Part shown: in pieces, positions 36,778 through 48,939 of the stretch | Numbering within the stretch: position 1 is the stretch's first letter | How the letters are laid out: the number at the start of each line of letters is the position of its first letter | Assembly (NCBI GenBank): GCA_963170055.1 | Contig: CAUJGJ010000049.1 | Location: 69,501-133,500, forward strand | Length of the DNA stretch: 64,000 nucleotides | Origin: Halisarca cf. caerulea | Taxonomy: Eukaryota; Porifera; Demospongiae; Chondrillida; Halisarcidae | Direction of reading: 5' to 3' | The notes under the pieces: model-generated | What the model was told of the DNA's origin: nothing | Seen by the model: only the letters and a program-made list of their open reading frames with translations | Database searches by the model: none | Position numbers and translations under genes: made by a program

Positions 36778-39377
36778 CATGTGTGTCCACTGGGAATGTG
36801 CGTGGTGCTAGTGCCAAATATTGGTATTAGCACCAGCATATCCAACACTACACAAATAGGCCCACAGCACTTCAGTAAGGTCATGTGTGTCCACTGGGAA
36901 TGTGCGTGGTGCTAGTGCCAAATATTGGTATTAGCACCAGCATATCCAACACTACACAAATAGGCCCACAGCACTTCAGTAAGGTCATGTGTGTCCACTG
37001 GGAATGTGCGTGGTGCTAGTTCCAAGTATTGGTATTAGCACCAGCATATCCAACACTACACAAATAAGCCCACAGCACTTCAGAAACTTCATGTGTGTCC
37101 ACTGGGAATGTGCGTGGTGCTAGTGCCAAATATTGGTATTAGCACCAGCATATCCAACACTACACAAATACGCCCACAGCACTTCAGAAACTTCATGTGT
37201 GTCCACTGGGAATGTGCGTGGTGCTAGTGAAAAATATTGGTATTAGCACCAGCATATCCAACATTACACAAATACGCCCACAGTAGTTAAGAATCTTCAT
37301 GTGTGTCCACTGGGAATGTGCGTGGTGCTAGTGCCAAATATTGGTATTAGCACCAGCATATCCAACTCTACACAAATACGCACACAACACTTCAGAAAGG
37401 TCATGTGTGTCCACTGGGAATGTGCGTTGTGCTAGTGCCAAATATTGGTATTAGCACCAGCATATCCAACATTACACAAATACGCCCACAGTAGTTAAGA
37501 AACTTCATGTGTCTCCATTGGGAAAGTGCGTGGTGCTAGTGCCAAATATTGGTATTAGCACCAGCATATCCAACATTACACAAATACGCCCACAGTAGTT
37601 AAGTAACTTCATGTGTTTCCACTGGGAATGTGCGTGGTGCTAGTGCCAAATATTGGTATTAGCACCAGCATATCCAACTCTACACAAATACGCCCACAGC
37701 ACTTCAGAAAGGTCATGTGTGTCCACTGGGAATAAGCGTGGTGCTAGTGCCAAATATTTCTATTAGCACCACCATATCCAACACTACACAAATACACCCA
37801 CAGTACTTCAGTAAGGTCATGAGTGCCCACTGGGAATGTAAGTGGTGCTAGTGCCAAATATTGGTATTAGCACCAGCATATCCAACACTAAATAAATACG
37901 CCCACAGCACTTCAGTAAGGTCATGTGTGACCACTGGGAATGTGCGTGGTGCTAGTGCCAAATATTGGTATTAGCACCAGCATATCCAACACTACACAAA
38001 TACGCCCACAGCACTTCAGAAAGGTCATGTGTGTCCACTGGGAATGTGCGTGGTGCTAGTGCCAAATATTTTTATTAGCACCACCATATCCAACACTACA
38101 CAAATACACCCACAGTACTTCAGTAAGGTCATGAGTGCCCACTGGGAATGTAAGTGGTGCTAGTGCCAAATATTGGTATTAGCACCAGCATATCCAACAC
38201 TAAATAAATACGCCCAGAGCACCTCAGAAACTTCATGTGTGTCCACCGGGAATGTGCGTGGTGCTAGTGCCAAATATTGGTATTAGCACCAGAATATCCA
38301 ACACTACACAAATACGCCCACAGCACTTCAGTAAGGTCATGTGTGCCCACTGGGAATGTGCGTGGTGCTAGTGCCAAATATTGGTATTAGCACCAGCATA
38401 TCCAACACTACACAAATACGCCCACAGCACTTCAGTAAGGTCATGTGTGCCCACTGGGAATGTGCGTGGTGCTAGTGTCAAATATTGGTATTAGCACCAG
38501 CATATCCAACACTACACAAATACGCCCACAGCACTTCAGAAAGGTCATGTGTGTCCACTGGGAATGTGCGTGGTGCTAGTGCCAAATATTGGTATTAGCA
38601 CCAGCATATCCAACACTACACAAATAGGCCCACAGCACTTCAGTAAGGTCATGTGTGTCCACTGGGAATGTGCGTGGTGCTAGTGCCAAGTATTGGTATT
38701 AGCACCAGCATATCCAACACTACACAAATAAGCCCACAGCACTTCAGAAACTTCATGTGTGTCCACTGGGAATGTGCGTGGTGCTAGTGCCAAATATTGG
38801 TATTAGCACCAGCATATCCAACACTACACAAATACGCCCACAGCACTTCAGAAACTTCATGTGTGTCCACTGGGAATGTGCGTGGTGCTAGTGCCAAATA
38901 TTGGTATTAGCACCAGCATATCCAACATTACACAAATACGCCCACAGTAGTTAAGAATCTTCATGTGTGTCCACTGGGAATGTGCGTGGTGCTAGTGCCA
39001 AATACTGGTATTAGCACCAGCATATCCAACACTACACAAATAAGCCCACAGCACTTCAGAAACTTCACGTGAGTCCACTGGGAATGTGCGTGGTGCTAGT
39101 GCCAAATATTGGTATTAGCACCAGCATATCCAACACTACACAAATACGCTCACAGCACTTCAGAAACTTCATGTGTGTCCACTGGGAATGTGCGTGGTGC
39201 TAGTGCCAAATATTGGTTTTAGCACCAGCATATCCAACACTACACAAATACGCCCACATTACTTCAGAAAGGTCATGTGTGTCCACCGGGAATGTGCGTG
39301 GTGCTAGTGCCAAATATTGGTATTAGCACCAGCATATCCAACAATACACAAATACGCCCACAGTAGTTAAGAAACTT
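36778..39377. repeat. 25-monomer higher-order repeat, 2600 bp, copy 1
   Basis: Anchors recur at +2600 bp in copy 2: AATAGGCCC pair (36855 on), CCAAGTATTGG, GTGAAAAATATTGG (37229/39829), ACGCACACAACAC (37380/39980), GGGAATAAGCG, CTAGTGTCAAAT (38471/41071) and AATACTGG (39001/41601). The middle (about 37.9-38.4 kb) differs from its counterpart in the order of C, D and GTAAGG monomers although total length is kept. This suggests conversion or a replaced cassette inside the unit. Confidence 0.88.
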
Positions 39378-42005
39378 CATGTGTGTCCACTGGGAATGTG
39401 CGTGGTGCTAGTGCCAAATATTGGTATTAGCACCAGCATATCCAACACTACACAAATAGGCCCACAGCACTTCAGTAAGGTCATGTGTGTCCACTGGGAA
39501 TGTGCGTGGTGCTAGTGCCAAATATTGGTATTAGCACCAGCATATCCAACACTACACAAATAGGCCCACAGCACTTCAGTAAGGTCATGTGTGTCCACTG
39601 GGAATGTGCGTGGTGCTAGTGCCAAGTATTGGTATTAGCACCAGCATATCCAACACTACACAAATAAGCCCACAGCACTTCAGAAACTTCATGTGTGTCC
39701 ACTGGGAATGTGCGTGGTGCTAGTGCCAAATATTGGTATTAGCACCAGCATATCCAACACTACACAAATACGCCCACAGCACTTCAGAAACTTCATGTGT
39801 GTCCACTGGGAATGTGCGTGGTGCTAGTGAAAAATATTGGTATTAGCACCAGCATATCCAACATTACACAAATACGCCCACAGTAGTTAAGAATCTTCAT
39901 GTGTGTCCACTGGGAATGTGCGTGGTGCTAGTGCCAAATATTGGTATTAGCACCAGCATATCCAACTCTACACAAATACGCACACAACACTTCAGAAAGG
40001 TCATGTGTGTCCACTGGGAATGTGCGTTGTGCTAGTGCCAAATATTGGTATTAGCACCAGCATATCCAACATTACACAAATACGCCCACAGTAGTTAAGA
40101 AACTTCATGTGTCTCCATTGGGAATGTGCGTGGTGCTAGTGCCAAATATTGGTATTAGCACCAGCATATCCAACATTACACAAATACGCCCACAGTAGTT
40201 AAGTAACTTCATGTGTTTCCACTGGGAATGTGCGTGGTGCTAGTGCCAAATATTGGTATTAGCACCAGCATATCCAACTCTACACAAATACGCCCACAGC
40301 ACTTCAGAAAGGTCATGTGTGTCCACTGGGAATAAGCGTGGTGCTAGTGCCAAATATTTCTATTAGCACCACCATATCCAACACTACACAAATACACCCA
40401 CAGTACTTCAGTAAGGTCATGAGTGCCCACTGGGAATGTAAGTGGTGCTAGTGCCAAATATTGGTATTAGCACCAGCATATCCAACACTAAATATATACG
40501 CCCAGAGCACCTCAGAAACTTCATGTGTGTCCACCGGGAATGTGCGTGGTGCTAGTGCCAAATATTGGTATTAGCACCAGAATATCCAACACTACACAAA
40601 TACGCCCACAGCACTTCAGTAAGGTCATGTGTGCCCACTGGGAATGTGCGTGGTGCTAGTGCCAAATATTGGTATTAGCACCAGCATATCCAACACTACA
40701 CAAATACGCCCACAGCACTTCAGTAAGGTCATGTGTGCCCACTGGGAATGTGCGTGGTGCTAGTGCCAAATATTGGTATTAGCACCAGCATATCCAACAC
40801 TACACAAATACGCCCACAGCACTTCAGAAAGGTCATGTGTGTCCACTGGGAATGTGCGTGGTGCTAGTGCCAAATATTTCTATTAGCACCACCATATCCA
40901 ACACTACACAAATACGCCCACAGCACTTCAGTAAGGTCATGTGTGCCCACTGGAAATGTGCGTGGTGCTAGTGCCAAATATTGGTATTAGCACCAGCATA
41001 TCCAACACTACACAAATACGCCCACAGCACTTCAGTAAGGTCATGTGTGCCCACTGGGAATGTGCGTGGTGCTAGTGTCAAATATTGGTATTAGCACCAG
41101 CATATCCAACACTACACAAATACGCCCACAGCACTTCAGAAAGGTCATGTGTGTCCACTGGGAATGTGCGTGGTGCTAGTGCCAAATATTGGTATTAGCA
41201 CCAGCATATCCAACACTACACAAATAGGCCCACAGCACTTCAGTAAGGTCATGTGTGTCCACTGGGAATGTGCGTGGTGCTAGTGCCAAGTATTGGTATT
41301 AGCACCAGCATATCCAACACTACACAAATAAGCCCACAGCACTTCAGAAACTTCATGTGTGTCCACTGGGAATGTGCGTGGTGCTAGTGCCAAATATTGG
41401 TATTAGCACCAGCATATCCAACACTACACAAATACGCCCACAGCACTTCAGAAACTTCATGTGTGTCCACTGGGAATGTGCGTGGTGCTAGTGCCAAATA
41501 TTGGTATTAGCACCAGCATATCCAACATTACACAAATACGCCCACAGTAGTTAAGAATCTTCATGTGTGTCCACTGGGAATGTGCGTGGTGCTAGTGCCA
41601 AATACTGGTATTAGCACCAGCATATCCAACACTACACAAATAAGCCCACAGCACTTCAGAAACTTCACGTGAGTCCACTGGGAATGTGCGTGGTGCTAGT
41701 GCCAAATATTGGTATTAGCACCAGCATATCCAACACTACACAAATACGCTCACAGCACTTCAGAAACTTCATGTGTGTCCACTGGGAATGTGCGTGGTGC
41801 TAGTGCCAAATATTGGTATTAGCACCAGCATATCCAACACTACACAAATACGCCCACATTACTTCAGAAAGGTCATGTGTGTCCACTGGGAATGTGCGTG
41901 GTGCTAGTGCCAAATATTGGTATTAGCACCAGCATATCCAACAATACACAAATACGCCCACAGTAGTTAAGAAACTTCATGTGTGTCCACTGGGAATGTG
42001 CGTGG
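39378..42005. repeat. 25-monomer higher-order repeat, 2600 bp, copy 2
   Basis: This is the second copy in direct continuation, kept in phase to about 42005. There it reads CGTGGTGTTAG where copy 1 reads CGTGGTGCTAG. Private differences are AATATATACG near 40493 and CACTGGAAATG near 40950. Its right part (from 41288) is at the same time the start of the 18-monomer repeat, so units of different length overlap. Confidence 0.88.
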
Positions 42006-44060
42006 TGTTAGTGCCAAATATTGGTATTAGCACCAGCATATCCAACACTACACAAATAAGCCCACAGCACTTCAGAAACTTCATGTGTGTCCACTGGGAA
42101 TGTGCGTGGTGCTAGTGCCTAATATTGGTATTAGCACCAGCATATCCAACACTACACAAATACGCTCACAGCACTTCAGAAAGGTCATGTGTGTCCACCG
42201 GGAATGTGCGTGGTGCTAGTGCCAAATATTGGTATTAGCACCAGCATATCCAACACTACACAAATACGCTCACAGCACTTCAGAAAGGTCATGTGTGTCC
42301 ACTGGGAATGTGCGTGGTGCTAGTGCCAAATATTGTTATTAGCACCAGCATATCCAACACTACACAAATACGCTCACAGCACTTCAGAAAGGTCATGTGT
42401 GTCCACTGGGAATGTGCGTGGTGCTAGTGCCAAATATTGGTATTAGCACCAGCATATCCAACATCACACAAATACGCCCACAGTAGTTAAGAAACTTCAT
42501 GTGTGTCCACTGGGAATGTGCGTGGTGCTAGTGCCAAATATTGGTATTAGCACCAGCATATCCAACATTACACAAATACGCCCACAGTAGTTAAGAAACT
42601 TCATGTGTGTCCACTGGGAATGTGCGTGGTGCTAGTGCCAAATATTGGTATTAGCACCAGCATATCCAACACTACACAAATACGCCCACAGCACTTCAGA
42701 AACTTCATGTGTGTCCACTGGGAATGTGCGTGGTGCTAGTGCCAAATATTGGTATTAGCACCAGCATATCCAACATTACACAAATACGCCCACAGTAGTT
42801 AAGAATCTTCATGTGTGTCCACTGGGAATGTGCGTGGTGCTAGTGCCAAATATTGGTATTAGCACCAGCATATCCAACACTACACAAATAAGCCCACAGC
42901 ACTTCAGAAACTTCACGTGAGTCCACTGGGAATGTGCGTGGTGCTAGTGCCAAATATTGGTATTAGCACCAGCATATCCAACACTACACAAATACGCTCA
43001 CAGCACTTCAGAAACTTCATGTGTGTCCACTGGGAATGTGCGTGGTGCTAGTGCCAAATATTGGTATTAGCACCAGCATATCCAACACTACACAAATACG
43101 CCCACATTACTTCAGAAAGGTCATGTGTGTCCACTGGGAATGTGCGTGGTGCTAGTGCCAAGTATTGGTATTAGCACCAGCATATCCAACACTACACAAA
43201 TAAGCCCACAGCACTTCAGAAACTTCATGTGTGTCCACTGGGAATGTGCGTGGTGCTAGTGCCAAATATTGGTATTAGCACCAGCATATCCAACACTACA
43301 CAAATACGCCCACAGCACTTCAGAAACTTCATGTGTGTCCACTGGGAATGTGCGTGGTGCTAGTGCCAAATATTGGTATTAGCACCATCATATCCAACAT
43401 TACACAAATACGCCCACAGTAGTTAAGAATCTTCATGTGTGTCCACTGGGAATGTGCGTGGTGCTAGTGCCAAATACTGGTATTAGCACCAGCATATCCA
43501 ACACTACACAAATAAGCCCACAGCACTTCAGAAACTTCACGTGAGTCCACTGGGAATGTGCGTGGTGCTAGTGCCAAATATTGGTATTAGCACCAGCATA
43601 TCCAACACTACACAAATACGCTAACAGCACTTCAGAAACTTCATGTGTGTCCACTGGGAATGTGCGTGGTGCTAGTGCCAAATATTGGTATTAGCACCAG
43701 CATATCCAACACTACACAAATACGCCCACATTACTTCAGAAAGGTCATGTGTGTCCTCTGGGAATGTGCGTGGTGCTAGTGCCAAATATTGGTATTAGCA
43801 CCAGCATATCCAACAATACACAAATACGCCCACAGTAGTTAAGAAACTTCATGTGTGTCCACTGGGAATGTGCGTGGTGTTAGTGCCAAATATTGGTATT
43901 AGCACCAGCATATCCAACACTACACAAATAAGCCCACAGCACTTCAGAAACTTCATGTGTGTCCACTGGGAATGTGCGTGGTGCTAGTGCCTAATATTGG
44001 TATTAGCACCAGCATATCCAACACTACACAAATACGCTCACAGCACTTCAGAAAGGTCAT
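41288..44060. repeat. 18-monomer higher-order repeat, 1872 bp, about 1.5 copies
   Basis: Markers repeat at +1872 bp: CCAAGTATTGG (41288/43160), AATACTGG (41601/43473), CACGTGAGTCC, CATTACTTCAG, CAATACAC type B, GTGTTAGTGCC and GTGCCTAATATTGG (42115/43987). After about 44060 the offset falls to 1664 bp (CATCACAC 42459/44123), so the second copy lacks two ATACGCTCAC/ATTGTTATTAG monomers. Confidence 0.86.
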
Positions 44061-44781
44061 GTGTGTCCACTGGGAATGTGCGTGGTGCTAGTGCCAAATA
44101 TTGGTATTAGCACCAGCATATCCAACATCACACAAATACGCCCACAGTAGTTAAGAAACTTCATGTGTGTCCACTGGGAATGTGCGTGGTGCTAGTGCCA
44201 AATATTGGTATTAGCACCAGCATATCCAACATTACACAAATACGCCCACAGTAGTTAAGAAACTTCATGTGTGTCCACTGGGAATGTGCGTGGTGCTAGT
44301 GCCAAATATTGGTATTAGCACCAGCATATCCAACACTACACAAATACGCCCACAGCACTTCAGAAACTTCATGTGTGTCCACTGGGAATGTGCGTGGTGC
44401 TAGTGCCAAATATTGGTATTAGCACCAGCATATCCAACATTACACAAATACGCCCACAGTAGTTAAGAAACTTCATGTGTGTCCACTGGGAATGTGCGTG
44501 GTGTTAGTGCCAAATATTGGTATTAGCACCAGCATATCCAACACTACACAAATAAGCCCACAGCACTTCAGAAACTTCATGTGTGTCCACTGGGAATGTG
44601 CGTGGTGCTAGTGCCAAATATTGGTATTACCACCAGCATATCCAACACTACACAAATACGCTCACAGCACTTCAGAAAGGTCATGTGTGTCCACTGGGAA
44701 TGTGCGTCGTGCTAGTGCCAAATATTGGTATTAGCACCAGCATATCCAACACTACACAAATACGCTCACAGCACTTCAGAA
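44061..44781. repeat. Monomers between the 18- and 20-monomer repeats
   Basis: About seven monomers of CATCACAC B, B, A, B, AATAAGCCC A and ATACGCTCAC forms continue the series seen at 42.4-43.0 kb. TATTACCACC near 44626 in place of TATTAGCACC, and GCGTCGTGC near 44706, are private changes. The first removes a stop codon and gives a 78-codon open frame. Confidence 0.78.
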
Positions 44782-46860
44782 AGGTCATGTGTGTCCACTG
44801 GGAATGTGCGTGGTGCTAGTGCCAAATATTGTTATTAGCACCAGCATATCCAACTCTACACAAATACGCCCACAGCACTTCAGAAAGGTCATGTGTGTCC
44901 ACTGGGAATGTGCGTGGTGCTAGTGCCAAATATTGGTATTAGCACCAGCATATCCAACATTACACAAATACTCCCACAGTAGTTAAGTAACTTCATGTGT
45001 GTCCACTGGGAATGTGCGTGGTGCTAGTGCCAAATATTGGTATTAGCACCAGCATATCCAACTCTACACAAATATGCCCACAGCACTTCAGAAAGGTCAT
45101 GTGTGTCCACTGGGAATGTGCGTTGTGCTAGTGCCAAATATTGGTATTAGCACCAGCATATCCAACATTACACAAATACGCCCACAGTAGTTAAGAAACT
45201 TCATGTGTGTCCATTGGGAATGTGCGTGGTGCTAGTGCCAAATATTGGTATTAGCACCAGCATATCCAACATTACACAAATACGCCCACAGTAGTTAAGT
45301 AACTTCATGTGTTTCCACTGGGAATGTGCGTGGTGCTAGTGCCAAATATTGGTATTAGCACCAGCATATCCAACTGTACACAAATACGCCCACAGTACTT
45401 CAGAAAGGTCATGTGTGTCCACTGGGAATGTGCGTGGGGCTAGTGCCAAATATTTCTATTAGCACCACCATATCCAACACTACACAAATACACCCACAGT
45501 ACTTCAGTAAGGTCATGAGTCCCCACTGGGAATGTAAGTGGTGCTAGTGCCAAATATTGGTATTAGCACCAGCATATACAACACTACATAAATACGCCCA
45601 GAGCACCTCAGAAACTTCATGTGTGTCCACCGGGAATGTGCGTGGTGCTAGTGCCAAATATTGGTATTACCACCAGCATATCCAACACTACACAAATACG
45701 CCCACAGCACTTCAGTAAGGTCATGTGTGCCCACTGGGAATGTGCGTGGTGCTAGTGCCAAATATTGGTATTAGCACCAGCATATCCAACACTACACAAA
45801 TACGCCCACAGCACTTCAGTAAGGTAATGTGTGCCCACTGGGAATGTGCGTGGTGCTAGTGCCAAATATTGGTATTAGCACCAGCATATCCAACACTACA
45901 CAAATACGCCCACAGCACTTCAGAAAGGTCATGTGTGTCCACTGGGAATGTGCGTGGTGCTAGTGCCAAATATTGGTATTAGCACCAGCATATCCAACAC
46001 TACACAAATAGGCCCACAGCACTTCAGTAAGGTCATGTGTGTCCACTGGGAATGTGCGTGGTGCTAGTGCCAAATATTGGTATTTGCACCAGCATATCCA
46101 ACACTACACAAATATGCCCACAGCACTTCAGAAACTTCATGTGTGTCCACTGGGAATGTGCGTGGTGCTAGTGCCAAATATTGGTATTAGCACCAGCATA
46201 TCCAACACTACACAAATACGCTCACAGCACTTCAGAAACTTCATGTGTGTCCACTGGGAATGTGCGTGGTGCTAGTGCCAAATATTGGTATTAGCACCAG
46301 CATATCCAACACTACACAAATACGCTCACAGCACTTCAGAAAGGTCATGTGTGTCCTCTGGGAATGTGCGTGGTTCTAGTGCCAAATATTGTTATTAGCA
46401 CCAGCATATCCAACTCTACACAAATACGCCCACAGCACTTCAGAAAGGTCATGTGTGTCCACTGGGAATGTGCGTGGTGCTAGTGCCAAATATTGGTATT
46501 AGCACCAGCATATCCAACATTACACAAATACGCCCACAGTAGTTAAGAAACTTCATGTGTGTCCACTGGAATGTGCGTGGTGCTAGTGCCAAATATTGGT
46601 ATTAGCACCAGCATATCCAACACTACACAAATACGCCCACAGTAGTTAAGAAACTTCATGTGTGTTTACTGGGAATGTGCGTGGTGTTAGTGCCAAATAT
46701 TGGTATTAGCACCAGCATATCCAACATTACACAAATACGCCCACAGCACTTCAGAAACTTCACGTGAGTCCACTGGGAATGTGCGTGGTGCTAGTGCCAA
46801 ATATTGGTATTAGCACCAGCATATCCAACACTACACAAATACGCTCACAGCACTTCAGAA
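44782..46860. repeat. 20-monomer higher-order repeat, 2079 bp, copy 1
   Basis: This unit has nineteen 104-bp monomers and one 103-bp monomer. Anchors found again at +2079 bp are AACTGTACAC (about 45373), CGTGGGGCTAG, CATGAGTCCCC (45517/47596), CATATACAACAC, GGTAATGTGTGCCC, TATTTGCACC, GTCCTCTGGG with GTGGTTCTAG (46351/48430), CCACTGGAATG (46562/48641) and GTGTTTACTGGG (46662/48741). The C-D cassette in this unit carries the private CATGAGTCCCC form. Confidence 0.91.
46488..46590 (+). repeat. 103-bp monomer (one-base deletion), copied at 48567-48669
   Basis: GTCCACTGGAATG has two G where nearly all monomers have three (CTGGGAATG). The lesion recurs 2079 bp downstream and explains why the 20-monomer unit is one base short of 2080. 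Confidence 0.9.
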
Positions 46861-48939
46861 AGGTCATGTGTGTCCACTGGGAATGTGCGTGGTTCTAGTG
46901 CCAAATATTGTTATTAGCACCAGCATATCCAACTCTACACAAATACGCCCACAGCACTTCAGAAAGGTCATGTGTGTCCACTGGGAATGTGCGTGGTGCT
47001 AGTGCCAAATATTGGTATTAGCACCAGCATATCCAACATTACACAAATACGCCCACAGTAGTTAAGTAACTTCATGTGTGTCCACTGGGAATGTGCGTGG
47101 TGCTAGTGCCAAATATTGGTATTAGCACCAGCATATCCAACTCTACACAAATATGCCCACAGCACTTCAGAAAGGTCATGTGTGTCCACTGGGAATGTGC
47201 GTTGTGCTAGTGCCAAATATTGGTATTAGCACCAGCATATCCAACATTACACAAATACGCCCACAGTAGTTAAGAAACTTCATGTGTGTCCATTGGGAAT
47301 GTGCGTGGTGCTAGTGCCAAATATTGGTATTAGCACCAGCATATCCAACATTACACAAATACGCCCACAGTAGTTAAGTAACTTCATGTGTTTCCACTGG
47401 GAATGTGCGTGGTGCTAGTGCCAAATATTGGTATTAGCACCAGCATATCCAACTGTACACAAATACGCCCACAGTACTTCAGAAAGGTCATGTGTGTCCA
47501 CTGGGAATGTGCGTGGGGCTAGTGCCAAATATTTCTATTAGCACCACCATATCCAACACTACACAAATACACCCACAGTACTTCAGTAAGGTCATGAGTC
47601 CCCACTGGGAATGTAAGTGGTGCTAGTGCCAAATATTGGTATTAGCACCAGCATATACAACACTACATAAATACGCCCAGAGCACCTCAGAAACTTCATG
47701 TGTGTCCACCGGGAATGTGCGTGGTGCTAGTGCCAAATATTGGTATTACCACCAGCATATCCAACACTACACAAATACGCCCACAGCACTTCAGTAAGGT
47801 CATGTGTGCCCACTGGGAATGTGCGTGGTGCTAGTGCCAAATATTGGTATTAGCACCAGCATATCCAACACTACACAAATACGCCCACAGCACTTCAGTA
47901 AGGTAATGTGTGCCCACTGGGAATGTGCGTGGTGCTAGTGCCAAATATTGGTATTAGCACCAGCATATCCAACACTACACAAATACGCCCACAGCACTTC
48001 AGAAAGGTCATGTGTGTCCACTGGGAATGTGCGTGGTGCTAGTGCCAAATATTGGTATTAGCACCAGCATATCCAACACTACACAAATTGGCCCACAGCA
48101 CTTCAGTAAGGTCATGTGTGTCCACTGGGAATGTGCGTGGTGCTAGTGCCAAATATTGGTATTTGCACCAGCATATCCAACACTACACAAATATGCCCAC
48201 AGCACTTCAGAAACTTCATGTGTGTCCACTGGGAATGTGCGTGGTGCTAGTGCCAAATATTGGTATTAGCACCAGCATATCCAACACTACACAAATACGC
48301 TCACAGCACTTCAGAAACTTCATGTGTGTCCACTGGGAATGTGCGTGGTGCTAGTGCCAAATATTGGTATTAGCACCAGCATATCCAACACTACACAAAT
48401 ACGCTCACAGCACTTCAGAAAGGTCATGTGTGTCCTCTGGGAATGTGCGTGGTTCTAGTGCCAAATATTGTTATTAGCACCAGCATATCCAACTCTACAC
48501 AAATACGCCCACAGCACTTCAGAAAGGTCATGTGTGTCCACTGGGAATGTGCGTGGTGCTAGTGCCAAATATTGGTATTAGCACCAGCATATCCAACATT
48601 ACACAAATACGCCCACAGTAGTTAAGAAACTTCATGTGTGTCCACTGGAATGTGCGTGGTGCTAGTGCCAAATATTGGTATTAGCACCAGCATATCCAAC
48701 ACTACACAAATACGCCCACAGTAGTTAAGAAACTTCATGTGTGTTTACTGGGAATGTGCGTGGTGTTAGTGCCAAATATTGTTATTAGCACCAGCATATC
48801 CAACATTACACAAATACGCCCACAGCACTTCAGAAACTTCACGTGAGTCCACTGGGAATGTGCGTGGTGCTAGTGCCAAATATTGGTATTAGCACCAGCA
48901 TATCCAACACTACACAAATACGCTCACAGCACTTCAGAA
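46861..48939. repeat. 20-monomer higher-order repeat, 2079 bp, copy 2
   Basis: This is the direct second copy. It begins with GTGGTTCTAG plus ATTGTTATTAG, where copy 1 begins with GTGGTGCTAG. I noticed very few differences, for example AATTGGCCC versus AATAGGCCC (48087) and ATTGTTATTAG versus ATTGGTATTAG (48780). A partial, older relative lies at 50.6-51.6 kb (CATGAGTCCCC at 51131). The long forward open frames here pass through TATTTGCACC, a lost stop. Confidence 0.91.
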
